Positions 54,195-63,233 of a stretch of 64,000 nt of DNA are shown piece by piece. The position numbers and the translations under genes were made by a program. The notes under the pieces are model-generated. The model saw only the letters and a program-made list of their open reading frames with translations. It did not search any database and was not told where the DNA came from. Origin of the DNA: Treponema socranskii subsp. socranskii VPI DR56BR1116 = ATCC 35536 (GTDB lineage Bacteria > Spirochaetota > Spirochaetia > Treponematales > Treponemataceae); NCBI RefSeq assembly GCF_000468115.1, contig NZ_AVQI01000072.1, positions 1 to 64,000 of the forward strand. Direction: 5' to 3'. Every line of letters starts with the position of its first letter. The first letter of the stretch is position 1.

Positions 54195-55484
54195 ATGGGT
54201 AAAACAATAGCACAAAAAATATTCGATGCGCACAGGCTCGACACGCCCTTCCCCGGCACATCGGTACTGAAACTCGACCGCGTATTTTGTCATGAAATCA
54301 CGACTCCCATCGCGATCACCGATCTGATCGAACGCGGAAAAGACAGCGTATTCGACAGCGATAAAATCAAAGCGGTCATCGATCACGTCACTCCTGCAAA
54401 AGACAGCAAAACGGCGGCGCAGGGAAAAATCCTGCGCGATTGGGCGCACCGGCAGCATATCAAAGACTTTTTCGATATCGGTCGAAACGGCGTGTGTCAT
54501 GCGATCTTTCCGGAAAGCGGCTTTGTGCGTCCGGGTTTTACCGTCATCATGGGCGATTCGCATACGTGTACGCACGGCGCTTTCGGCGCGTTCGCCGCAG
54601 GAGTCGGCACGACCGACATCGAAGTCGGCATATTAAAAGGCGTGTGCGCGTTCCGTGAACCGAAATCGATTAAATTTATTTTAAACGGAAAACTCCGTCC
54701 GGGTGTTTTTGCCAAAGACGTCATACTTTCGATCATCGCAAAAATCGGCGTAAACGGCGCGACCGACCGCGTTATGGAATTCACCGGTCCCGTCATTGAA
54801 AGTTTCGGCATGGAAGAGCGCATGACGCTGTGCAATATGGCGGTCGAAGCAGGCGGCACATCGGGCATCTGCGCTCCGGATATGCACACGGTCGACTACC
54901 TCTGGGAATTTATTAAAGACGATTATCCGTCGAAAGAAGCCGCCCTCGCCGATTACTCCAAGTGGACAAGCGATGCGGACGCCGAATACGAAAAAACGAT
55001 ATCGATCGACTGCAGTGAAATCGAACCCGTGTGTACCGTCGGCTACAAACCCGACGAGGTCAAAAACGTGCGCGATATGAAAGGCACGAAAGTCGACCAA
55101 GTCTATATCGGCAGCTGCACGAACGGACGCATATCGGATCTCCGCATCGCGGCGGAAGTGCTGAAAGGAAAACGCATAGCCGAAGGCGTGCGCGCCATCG
55201 TAAGTCCTGCAACTCCGAAAACGTACAAAACGGCGCTCAAAGAAGGCATCATCGACATCTTTATGGACTCAGGATTTTGCGTTACGAATCCGACCTGCGG
55301 GGCGTGCCTCGGCATGTCGAACGGAGTGCTCGCAGAAGGAGAAGTGTGCGCATCCACGACGAACCGTAATTTTAACGGCAGAATGGGAAAAGGCGGCATG
55401 GTTCATTTGATGAGCCCCGCGACGGCGAGCGCAACGGCAATCGCCGGCACGATATGCAATTCATCGCTTTATCAGGAGACCTAA
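54195..55484 (+). CDS. leuC: 3-isopropylmalate dehydratase large subunit (LeuC / homoaconitase type)
   Basis: 4Fe-4S hydro-lyase of 429 residues. The cluster cysteines are in GSCTNGR and NPTCGACLG, and the N-terminal MGKTIAQKIFDAH segment matches the short-type LeuC2/homoaconitase-like large subunit. AGGAG at 54180-54184 precedes the ATG. No leuA or leuB is visible, so the true substrate (isopropylmalate, homocitrate or another) is uncertain. Confidence 0.85.
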   Translation: MGKTIAQKIFDAHRLDTPFPGTSVLKLDRVFCHEITTPIAITDLIERGKDSVFDSDKIKAVIDHVTPAKDSKTAAQGKILRDWAHRQHIKDFFDIGRNGVCHAIFPESGFVRPGFTVIMGDSHTCTHGAFGAFAAGVGTTDIEVGILKGVCAFREPKSIKFILNGKLRPGVFAKDVILSIIAKIGVNGATDRVMEFTGPVIESFGMEERMTLCNMAVEAGGTSGICAPDMHTVDYLWEFIKDDYPSKEAALADYSKWTSDADAEYEKTISIDCSEIEPVCTVGYKPDEVKNVRDMKGTKVDQVYIGSCTNGRISDLRIAAEVLKGKRIAEGVRAIVSPATPKTYKTALKEGIIDIFMDSGFCVTNPTCGACLGMSNGVLAEGEVCASTTNRNFNGRMGKGGMVHLMSPATASATAIAGTICNSSLYQET

Positions 55485-55497
55485 AAGGAGGTATGAG

Positions 55498-56031
55498 GTG
55501 AAACAATTCGGAGGGAGCGTGCTCTTTCTCGACCGCTCCGACATCAACACCGACGAAATCATTCCGGCGAAGTATCTTACCGAAATTTCAAAGCAGGCGC
55601 TCAAGCCCTATCTGCTCGAAGATTTAAAGATCGATGGCTTTAATCCGAAAACGGATATCGCCGGCAAGCGCGTCATCATCACGCGGGAAAACTTCGGCTG
55701 CGGCTCTTCGCGCGAACACGCTCCGTGGGCGCTCGAAGTGAACGGCATTTCCGTCGTCATCGCGGTAAACTTTGCGCGCATATTCCGGCAAAACATGTTC
55801 AACTGCGGCATGATGGCGATCGAACTCGATAAAAAATCGATAGACGATATATTTCGCACGTTTTCGGATAAAGACGCCGAATGCAAAATCGTGCAAAACG
55901 ACGACGGCAGCGCAAAGGTAAAGCTGATCGCGGGAAGCCTTTCGAAAAGCTATCCGTTTACGCTCGACAGTTTTGCAAAGACGCTCGTCGAAAACGACGG
56001 GTGGATCGGCTACGCGGATAAAAAATATTGA
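55498..56031 (+). CDS. leuD: 3-isopropylmalate dehydratase small subunit (LeuD type)
   Basis: Small partner subunit of 177 residues with LFLDRSDINTDEIIPAKYLTE-like opening (segment begins near residue 9), NFGCGSSREHAPWAL, and NFARIFRQNMFN. AAAGGAGG precedes the GTG start at 55498. Starts 13 bases after leuC. Confidence 0.86.
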   Translation: MKQFGGSVLFLDRSDINTDEIIPAKYLTEISKQALKPYLLEDLKIDGFNPKTDIAGKRVIITRENFGCGSSREHAPWALEVNGISVVIAVNFARIFRQNMFNCGMMAIELDKKSIDDIFRTFSDKDAECKIVQNDDGSAKVKLIAGSLSKSYPFTLDSFAKTLVENDGWIGYADKKY

Positions 56032-56163
56032 TGCATTTTTAAATTTGCGCGGACAGGCCGCCGTGCGATAATTCATTTGACGGATTCGATGTATATACGT
56101 TTTCCTCAGGCGATAAGGATGCAACGTATTATCTCAGTGTTTCTCCTTTTCGGGTAAGACGGT

Positions 56164-57777
56164 TTATTTTACCACTTCTTCAACTGATTTTATATTGTTA
56201 TTTACATGCTCATTTTTAAATATTTTACAGCTTTTTCCTGTCAATTTTTTAAATATTTTACTGAAATAATACGGACTGTAAAACCCTACGGCATCAGCTA
56301 TTTCATATATTTTCATATTTGTATGTATTAATAAATCTTTTGCTTTTTCAATACGATATCGTGTTATATAGGTTATAAAATTCACGCCTATTTCTTTTTT
56401 AAAGATAGTAGAAAGATAACTTTGTGTTATCTCTAAGTGCCGTGCAACCATATCTTCCGAAATATTACTTTGATAGTTTTTTGATACATAGTCCATACAT
56501 TTTTGAACGGTTGAGTTAAGACTTTTTTTTGAGCCCCAACCGTTTTGTTTTAAGACTTCATCATATGTATCGATAATATGTTGTTCTATTTCTTTTACGG
56601 ATAAAAAAGATAAAATAAAAGCTTCATCTTTATTACAAAAAAACTGCGGTAATTTTTTTGCAGTCATTTGAGCAATGTCTATAAATCCTAAAAAAGCGGT
56701 TTTAAGATAAGTATAATTTCCGGCTTTACGTAAATTACAAAAAAAAGCATGGATAAATTCGATAAGGCTGTTATAATCGCCTTTTACTACAAGACGAATA
56801 AGTTCAATACCGTCAAGTACCGGCTGTGTTGTCGGCAATATTGTTGGGGAATAAAAAATAAATTTTTCAGTAAAAAAACTTTGTTGCCGAGCACTTTCCG
56901 CTTCTTTTAACAGTTCATAGATATTTGAAACCGAATTTACACTGCTGAAGCCCCCGTAGAGTTTAAGCGTGAAATATAAATTTATTTTTTGTTCAAAAAC
57001 GGTTGTTTTTTTTAAAATATCCGACGTTGTGAATTTATCTTCTTGAATTGGAAATAGAATAGTAATAGCATAAAAATACTCAAAACACTTAATATTTATA
57101 GTTGAGCGTGGAAAAACTATTTCAGCAACAGACGCTATAATGCCGTAGATCATATCGTTGTTCTTGGTTATATCATTTTTGGGTATTCCCGAGTATTTTA
57201 TAGCAATATACAAATCATCACAAAAAAAGGCATTTCTTATTTTTTCATCTTTATTATAAGTATCGCTACAATTGATACAATACGCATGAATATCTGCATG
57301 ACTGATATACAACGCATCCAGCAACCATTTTTTTAATAGATCGGTTTTGTTATATGCAAGAACGGTTTTTGTTGCCTTAGGAAGCAAATTGGAGCGCAGT
57401 TTTTCAAAAAAAGGAAGTATACTGTCTGTATTCAGATCCGATTTTAATAAATAATATGAAACGCCCAGCTCAATTGCATTTTGTGCATATTTGAAGTCTT
57501 CATAATTAGTCAAAATCACACAGGTAATATCGGGGTATTTTTTTCTTATTTCGGCAATCAGTTCTAACCCGTTCATACCCGGCATTGATATGTCGGTAAC
57601 AACTACATCGGGTTGTAAAACTGCTATTTTATTTAGTGCTTCAACTGCATTTGCCGCTTCTCCTATTATTGTAAAACCGGCTTTTTCCCATGCAATACTT
57701 GTTTTTACACCTACTCGAACCAAAAATTCATCATCAACAATAAGTATGCGACATAATCTGTCGTACTTTTTTAACAT
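56164..57777 (-). CDS. AraC-type two-component response regulator (YesN-like)
   Basis: 537 residues: receiver domain at 10-125 with Asp15-Asp16, phospho-acceptor Asp62 and Lys112; a long middle region of unclear fold; and two AraC helix-turn-helix motifs at about 440-530. This is the YesN/CUT1-partner layout, usually paired with a YesM-type histidine kinase; no kinase gene is visible in this window. It likely controls the adjoining transporter. It is the distal gene of an AT-rich minus-strand unit and starts one base after a small ORF. Confidence 0.8.
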   Translation of the reverse strand: MLKKYDRLCRILIVDDEFLVRVGVKTSIAWEKAGFTIIGEAANAVEALNKIAVLQPDVVVTDISMPGMNGLELIAEIRKKYPDITCVILTNYEDFKYAQNAIELGVSYYLLKSDLNTDSILPFFEKLRSNLLPKATKTVLAYNKTDLLKKWLLDALYISHADIHAYCINCSDTYNKDEKIRNAFFCDDLYIAIKYSGIPKNDITKNNDMIYGIIASVAEIVFPRSTINIKCFEYFYAITILFPIQEDKFTTSDILKKTTVFEQKINLYFTLKLYGGFSSVNSVSNIYELLKEAESARQQSFFTEKFIFYSPTILPTTQPVLDGIELIRLVVKGDYNSLIEFIHAFFCNLRKAGNYTYLKTAFLGFIDIAQMTAKKLPQFFCNKDEAFILSFLSVKEIEQHIIDTYDEVLKQNGWGSKKSLNSTVQKCMDYVSKNYQSNISEDMVARHLEITQSYLSTIFKKEIGVNFITYITRYRIEKAKDLLIHTNMKIYEIADAVGFYSPYYFSKIFKKLTGKSCKIFKNEHVNNNIKSVEEVVK

Positions 57778-57778
57778 T

Positions 57779-57865
57779 TTATGTCTCCAAGCGGCTGAGT
57801 GTTTTCATATCTTCTTTTAGGTTGTTATAAAATGTCCCGATATCGCTTTCCGGTAAATAGTTCAT
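57779..57865 (-). CDS. 28-codon ORF with a strong ribosome-binding site before the response regulator
   Basis: Starts at ATG 57865 behind the excellent Shine-Dalgarno TAGGAGGAGG and encodes 28 residues (begins MNYLPESDIG, ends TLSRLET). Its TAA is one base before the ATG of the response regulator, so translation is coupled. The peptide is mildly acidic and has no export signal. It may be a translated leader, a small regulator or the relic of a lost gene. Confidence 0.5.
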   Translation of the reverse strand: MNYLPESDIGTFYNNLKEDMKTLSRLET

Positions 57866-57939
57866 AATTTCCTCCTCCTAACGGCAAATCATACACTATT
57901 TTTTACCGAATGAATACCGTTCGATACGGGACATAATCC

Positions 57940-59025
57940 TTAGAATGTCAGCGCGACTTTGAAATCTCCATATTTTCCCGTAGCATGCTCAAAAGCCTCT
58001 TCCCACTGTTCGATAGGGAAAGTCTTTGATACTACACCTTCGGTTTTTAATTTGCCGTTTATAATATTTTCAATAACAAAGGGGTAAGCATAAGGACTTA
58101 AATGCGCTCCCAAGATATCAAGTTCTTTTCTGTCCCCTATAATGGACCAATCGACTGTTGTACTTGCATTAAATACGCTGAATTCGACAAAACGTCCGAG
58201 TTTGCGTATTATACTTAAACCTTGGATAACGCTGTTCGGATGTCCCGTAGCTTCAATATAAATATCACATCCGTATCCGTCCGTCAGATTCATAATCTCT
58301 TTCATGATATCCGTATTTTTAGGATTCATTACCAAGTCGGCGCCGAATTCTTTTGCTTTTTCCAATCGTTTTTCAATCATATCGAGTACAATCAGTTTTT
58401 TAGGATTTTTCATACGTGCATAAGTTATCATCCCCAATCCTAATGTTCCTGCTCCGGCGATAACGACAACATCTTCATTTGTTATGTTTGCACGATCTAC
58501 AGCGTGTTTTGAACATCCGTATGGTTCAATGAGCAGCGCTTGTTTTACTGTCATGTTGTCGGGAATTCTTGAAATAACACATGTTTTAGGATAACGCACA
58601 TATTCAGCCATGCCGCCGTTATTTTCGGTTTGAAACCCGAATATATTGTGAGGTTGACACATCCAATAATGCCCGTCTTTGCAAAATCTGCATTTTCCGC
58701 ACGGAACGATTTGATCGGCAATAATTCTGTCTCCCAATTCATATTCTTTTACATTTTTTCCTTTTTGAACGATACGGCCGAAAAATTCATGTCCGGGAAT
58801 AAAAGGCGGTTTTACCCATGAAGGTTGTATGTCATCCCCCCAAAACATAGCCGCGCCGCTTTTACATTTGATATCGCCGGCGCAAACACCGCATGCTTCG
58901 GTTTTTATTATTATATCATCGTCCCCGCAAACCGGAGTCGGATATGCATTTTCAAACACATACTTATCTTTACTGTACGCAACCAGTGCTTTCATTGTTT
59001 TGGGAATACTTCCAAGTTTTTCCAT
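57940..59025 (-). CDS. Zinc-dependent polyol-type dehydrogenase (MDR family)
   Basis: 361 residues. The catalytic zinc ligands are in ACGVCAGD and GHEFFG (about 45-75), the structural zinc site is PCGKCRFC...C near 105-125, and the NAD-binding fold is AGAGTLGLG near 190. Resembles sorbitol/threitol/threonine-type dehydrogenases. Placement downstream of a CUT1 transporter suggests it oxidises the imported sugar alcohol. The precise substrate is not readable. Confidence 0.82.
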   Translation of the reverse strand: MEKLGSIPKTMKALVAYSKDKYVFENAYPTPVCGDDDIIIKTEACGVCAGDIKCKSGAAMFWGDDIQPSWVKPPFIPGHEFFGRIVQKGKNVKEYELGDRIIADQIVPCGKCRFCKDGHYWMCQPHNIFGFQTENNGGMAEYVRYPKTCVISRIPDNMTVKQALLIEPYGCSKHAVDRANITNEDVVVIAGAGTLGLGMITYARMKNPKKLIVLDMIEKRLEKAKEFGADLVMNPKNTDIMKEIMNLTDGYGCDIYIEATGHPNSVIQGLSIIRKLGRFVEFSVFNASTTVDWSIIGDRKELDILGAHLSPYAYPFVIENIINGKLKTEGVVSKTFPIEQWEEAFEHATGKYGDFKVALTF

Positions 59026-59076
59026 AATATCCTTCCTTAATAAAGATTTATATTGTATGTAATTAACACATACGTT

Positions 59077-60207
59077 TTACAAAGTTCTATTCAGGTTTTT
59101 ACCTGTCTTGTTATTAAATAAATGGATTTTTTCGGCATTAAAACTCAAATAAATTATATCTTTAGGCCGATATTGAATATTATCGGTCGTAGTCATACAC
59201 AACACGGCTTTTCCTATAGAAACAGATACTCGTCTTTCATCACCCAAATTTTCATAAACGGAAACAACTGCATCGGCATGCAACGATTTCTCTTTATCAA
59301 TATGCACATCGGTAGGTCGAATCCCGATTGTTACCTCCATATCGTTATGCAGTATCTTTTTGTATTTATCGGGAACTTTTAATTCCAGACTGCTGTTTTC
59401 AAAAGTAAAGATAAAAGAATTCCCTTTTTGTTTTATTTTTGTTTGCAGTAAATTCATAGGCGGTTCTCCGATAAAATCGGCTACAAATCTATTTGCAGGA
59501 TTATCATATATTTCAAGCGGAGTGCCTATTTGTTGAATTTCTCCTTCGTTCATAATAATGATTCGGTCTGCAAGCGACATTGCCTCCATTTGATCATGAG
59601 TAACTATAATGGTTGTACATTTGATTTCATGATGCATTCGTTTTATTTCCTGACGTAATTGCTGGCGCATTTTACCGTCCAAATGACTTAAGGGTTCGTC
59701 TAGAAGCAGTATATGAGGCTTCCGGACAATTGCACGTGCAATATTAACACGTTGTTTTTGACCTCCTGATAACGACGCCGGCATTTTATCCAATAATTTT
59801 TCTATTTTTAATAACGGTGCAATATATTCAATTCGTTCCTTAATATCTTTATCAGAAATCTTTTTTGCACGCATATTAAATGCCAGATTTTCATATACGG
59901 TTAAAGGCGGGTATAATGCATAGTCTTCAAACGCCAATCCTATACCTCTGTCTTTCGGATGTAAATCATTAATTCTCTGATCATTAATGTACATATCACC
60001 GCTTGTGATTTCTTCAAGTCCGGCAATCATTCTAAGCGTAGTTGATTTACCGCAACCGGAAGGACCTAAAATACCGATAAATTCGCCGTCGGCACATTCA
60101 TAAGAGATATTATTTACGGCGTAAGCTTGTTGCGACTCCTTTTTTCCAAAAAGAGTTTTTTTTATATCGTATTTCTTATAAATATTCTTTAAAATAAGAT
60201 TTGCCAT
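59077..60207 (-). CDS. CUT1-family ABC ATPase 2 (MalK/UgpC-like)
   Basis: 376 residues: Walker A GPSGCGKST, signature LSGGQKQR, Walker B with LLLDEPLSHLD, and a C-terminal OB-type regulatory domain. At the Q-loop the usual Gln is Glu (LAFEDYALYP). The ATG at 60207 is chosen by the AAGGG site and the conserved ANLILKNIYKKY opening; an upstream in-frame Met would overlap the first ATPase gene. Confidence 0.85.
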   Translation of the reverse strand: MANLILKNIYKKYDIKKTLFGKKESQQAYAVNNISYECADGEFIGILGPSGCGKSTTLRMIAGLEEITSGDMYINDQRINDLHPKDRGIGLAFEDYALYPPLTVYENLAFNMRAKKISDKDIKERIEYIAPLLKIEKLLDKMPASLSGGQKQRVNIARAIVRKPHILLLDEPLSHLDGKMRQQLRQEIKRMHHEIKCTTIIVTHDQMEAMSLADRIIIMNEGEIQQIGTPLEIYDNPANRFVADFIGEPPMNLLQTKIKQKGNSFIFTFENSSLELKVPDKYKKILHNDMEVTIGIRPTDVHIDKEKSLHADAVVSVYENLGDERRVSVSIGKAVLCMTTTDNIQYRPKDIIYLSFNAEKIHLFNNKTGKNLNRTL

Positions 60208-60238
60208 ATACCCTTTACTCCCGTTATAGTTAATACTC

Positions 60239-61369
60239 TTAACGCATATATAATGATTGTTCACTTCGAGTTATAAATTCGAGTGTGTTCGGATCAAAAT
60301 ATATCGCATTTTTCATATTCAATTTAAAATATATAGTCTGATCGATGTCCGCATGAGTATCGTTCGGGCAGCTCAATGCAAATTTTTCCGTTCCAACTAA
60401 AACAGTAATAATAACTTTATTTCCGATCGGTTCGATTGCATATACGCTTCCTTGCATCCAATTTTCCGCAGGTTTAGTAAATGCAAACCGAACATCATGG
60501 CTTCTAAAGCCTATGTGAATACGGGAGTTTTTTCTGGCGAGTAATGTTTCAACTACATCTTTTTCCGGATATAGTTTTACTTCCTGATTAAAAACATGAA
60601 AGCATAATTGATTCTTTTCCGATGTATATTCACCTTCAATGATATTAAGTTCCGGCTCTCCAAAGAGTCGGCCTATAAATTCATTATGAGGCAAATAATA
60701 CATTTCGATTGCACTGCCTATTTGTATAATTTTACCTTCATTCAAGACCGCAATTCTGTCTGCAAGCGACATTGCTTCCATATAGTCATGAGTTACATAT
60801 ATCGTTGTTGAATTTATAGAGCTTTGCATTTCTTTTAACTCGGCGCGCATCAGGTTTCGTAAGCGTGCATCAAGATGTGCCAAAGGTTCGTCTAATAAAA
60901 AAACATCCGGTTTTCGGACAAGGCTGCGCCCTAATGCAACTCGTTGTCGCTGTCCGTTTGATAACTGTGTCGGCTTTCGATCAAGTAAATTATCTATTTT
61001 CAATTTCTTTGTAATATTAACGACGGCATTTTCTATATCGTTTTTATTTTGTCTGTATAAACGACTTCTAAGAGGGGATGCGATATTGTTATATACCGAC
61101 AGGTTCGGATATAGAGCATAATTCTCGAAAACCATCGACACATTACGCTCTCTGGATTCCGTTTGGTTCATAATTTTTCCGCCGATTTTTACCGTTCCCA
61201 TTTCAGGGAATTCCGCTCCTGCAATTATCTTCAACAGTGTTGTTTTTCCCGCTCCGGCCGGACCGAAAAGTACAAAAAACTCATTATCGTTTATGGTTAA
61301 ATTTATATTGTCTAAAGCTACGGTATTTTTAAATTCTTTGGTTATATTGTGCAGTTCGACTTTAGCCAT
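60239..61369 (-). CDS. CUT1-family ABC ATPase 1 with altered signature motif
   Basis: 376 residues. Walker A is GPAGAGKTT at 36-44; the Q-loop residue is Glu82 in MVFENYALYP; the signature reads LSNGQ (136-140) instead of LSGGQ; Walker B is LLDEPLAHLD. With its neighbour it probably forms a heterodimer, as seen for the two ATPases of glycerol-type CUT1 transporters. The G-to-N change at the signature may make one ATP site weak. Confidence 0.83.
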   Translation of the reverse strand: MAKVELHNITKEFKNTVALDNINLTINDNEFFVLFGPAGAGKTTLLKIIAGAEFPEMGTVKIGGKIMNQTESRERNVSMVFENYALYPNLSVYNNIASPLRSRLYRQNKNDIENAVVNITKKLKIDNLLDRKPTQLSNGQRQRVALGRSLVRKPDVFLLDEPLAHLDARLRNLMRAELKEMQSSINSTTIYVTHDYMEAMSLADRIAVLNEGKIIQIGSAIEMYYLPHNEFIGRLFGEPELNIIEGEYTSEKNQLCFHVFNQEVKLYPEKDVVETLLARKNSRIHIGFRSHDVRFAFTKPAENWMQGSVYAIEPIGNKVIITVLVGTEKFALSCPNDTHADIDQTIYFKLNMKNAIYFDPNTLEFITRSEQSLYMR

Positions 61370-61381
61370 CGTTCGCTCCTT

Positions 61382-62221
61382 TTATCCTTTTACAGCACCG
61401 AAACTCAATCCCCTGACTAGGTGTTTTTGAATAAATAGAGCAACTATTATTTCCGGTAAAACAGCGATACAGGAAGCTACCGCTACTTGTCCGTAATGCA
61501 CAGTATCTGAAGCTATATAGCGGAGTGCGGTAATTGTTATTGGTTGAATATTAAAGCCGCTAAGAATCATGGGAAACGTAAAGCTGTTCCATGCAAAAAT
61601 AAAAGCAAGCAGAGCCGATGCAACCAAACCTGGTTTTATCAGAGGTAATAGATATTTAAGAAAGACCTCATACCATGTATACCCGTCTAATTGTGCCGCT
61701 TGTTCAATCTCAATACTTATTTCCTCAAAATAACCGCGGACAACCCATATAACCAAAGGCATGGTTATAAGCTGATATACCCAAATAAGTCCTCTATAAG
61801 TATCGTACAGGCCTATTTTTTGAAAAATCAGAAAGATCGGTAATACAACCATGATTTCAGGAGCAAATTTAAATGACAAGATTTGAAATGCAATATCTTC
61901 TTTGTTATTAAATTGATACCGTGCAAGTGCATACGCGCAGGGTACGCCGGCTAATATTGTTATAAGCACGGCACCTCCTGCAATAATAAGATTTTGAACA
62001 AAGGTCTTAAAATAATTTGTACCGATAAGAACTTTTTGATAATTTTCAAGTGTCGGTGTAAATCTGAACACCGTATTATACATTTCTGTATCCGATTTAA
62101 ATGAACACAATACCATCCAAAACAACGGAAATAAGGAAAAAATAGCGAATGCAGTAAGACACAAATTACGCATAACGGCTTTTGCTATTGATAGCAGGGA
62201 ATATTTTTTATAATTTATCAT
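61382..62221 (-). CDS. CUT1-family ABC permease, MalG-like
   Basis: 279 residues, six hydrophobic spans and the EAA loop near residues 180-195 (EQAAQLDGYTWYEVFLKYL). AAGGAGGT precedes ATG 62221. This is the second permease; its start is only 10 bases before the end of the MalF-like gene. Confidence 0.86.
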   Translation of the reverse strand: MINYKKYSLLSIAKAVMRNLCLTAFAIFSLFPLFWMVLCSFKSDTEMYNTVFRFTPTLENYQKVLIGTNYFKTFVQNLIIAGGAVLITILAGVPCAYALARYQFNNKEDIAFQILSFKFAPEIMVVLPIFLIFQKIGLYDTYRGLIWVYQLITMPLVIWVVRGYFEEISIEIEQAAQLDGYTWYEVFLKYLLPLIKPGLVASALLAFIFAWNSFTFPMILSGFNIQPITITALRYIASDTVHYGQVAVASCIAVLPEIIVALFIQKHLVRGLSFGAVKG

Positions 62222-62231
62222 TATAACCTCC

Positions 62232-63140
62232 TTAAGCTGACAATCCGGCCGCTTGCTTTGCCAATAATCTCTGTCGCTTAACAAGAAATCGTGCTGTAAA
62301 ATAGATAAAAACCCATAGTACTAATAAATACGGCATTGAAGCAGCAAGTTTCTGATATATAAAACCGTTTATATAACTTGTTAGAGAAATATTCATCAAA
62401 CTATCTCCGGGCCCGCCTTTCGATAAAGCAAAAATAATACCGAACTCCTGCAATGACGCCATCAGACGGAATAGTAATGCAATATACATAAAGGGTTTTA
62501 ATAAGGGTAAAGTCAAGGTTTTAAATATAAACCAACTGTTTGCACCGTCAACGGCTGCAGCTTCAAACGGAGACTTAGGCAGTGATTGTATACCGGCAAG
62601 AACAAGCAGGAGTACAAATGGGGTATTAACCCATGTGTCGATTAACAGGGCGGTAAACAGAGCTGTTTTGTGTGATGCAGCCCAAGGAAAGCCATATATA
62701 TTAAAAAGATTTAATAATTTTTCCAAAACTCCTACGGAATTGGATGTCATTAATTGCCAGATAAGAACTGCAATGGCAGGGGCTACCATTAACGGAAAAG
62801 TAAACAAAACTTTGAGTATTCTGCCATATAAAGTATCTTTTTTTAAAAGAAGCGCAATACCCGTCCCCAATAACATTTGTACAGTTGTTGCGCCAATGCC
62901 GTATAATAAAGTTATAAAAAGAGCATGCCAAAAAACTTTACTGGAAAACATTCGTATCCAGTTTTTGAATCCCACAAGAGAGAATTTAGGATTACGGAAT
63001 GAAAAATTGGTAAATGATAAAAAGATTGCAACTGCAAACGGAATCATAATTCCTATAAGAATAATCAATCCCGGAGCAATAATATAATATGGACGTCTTC
63101 TTATATAACCGGGTATTTCGGATGCATATCCTTTCGGCAT
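62232..63140 (-). CDS. CUT1-family ABC permease, MalF-like
   Basis: 302 residues with six spans and an EAA loop (EAAAVDGANSWFIFKTLTLP, about 195-215). It directly precedes the MalG-like gene and follows the solute-binding protein across a hairpin-containing gap. It lacks the large periplasmic insertion of E. coli MalF. Confidence 0.86.
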   Translation of the reverse strand: MPKGYASEIPGYIRRRPYYIIAPGLIILIGIMIPFAVAIFLSFTNFSFRNPKFSLVGFKNWIRMFSSKVFWHALFITLLYGIGATTVQMLLGTGIALLLKKDTLYGRILKVLFTFPLMVAPAIAVLIWQLMTSNSVGVLEKLLNLFNIYGFPWAASHKTALFTALLIDTWVNTPFVLLLVLAGIQSLPKSPFEAAAVDGANSWFIFKTLTLPLLKPFMYIALLFRLMASLQEFGIIFALSKGGPGDSLMNISLTSYINGFIYQKLAASMPYLLVLWVFIYFTARFLVKRQRLLAKQAAGLSA

Positions 63141-63162
63141 AGCACAACCACCTCCTATATAT

Positions 63163-63211
63163 TTTGAAAGGGATGGTAAAAACGCTCCCGTTTTTAAACA
63201 CCCCTTTCAAA
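63163..63211 (-). terminator. Intercistronic hairpin after the solute-binding gene
   Basis: TTTGAAAGGG (63163-63172) pairs with CCCTTTCAAA (63202-63211), and inside it TAAAAACG (63177-63184) pairs with CGTTTTTA (63189-63196). On the minus strand there is no long T-run after it, so it is more likely a partial terminator or mRNA stabiliser that gives more binding protein than permease. Confidence 0.6.
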
Positions 63212-63233
63212 TACTGATTATGATTGACGTATT

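Noticed and set aside
56032-56163. A gene remnant between leuD and the response regulator
   Set aside because: No frame of more than about 20 codons with a start, and no recognisable motif.
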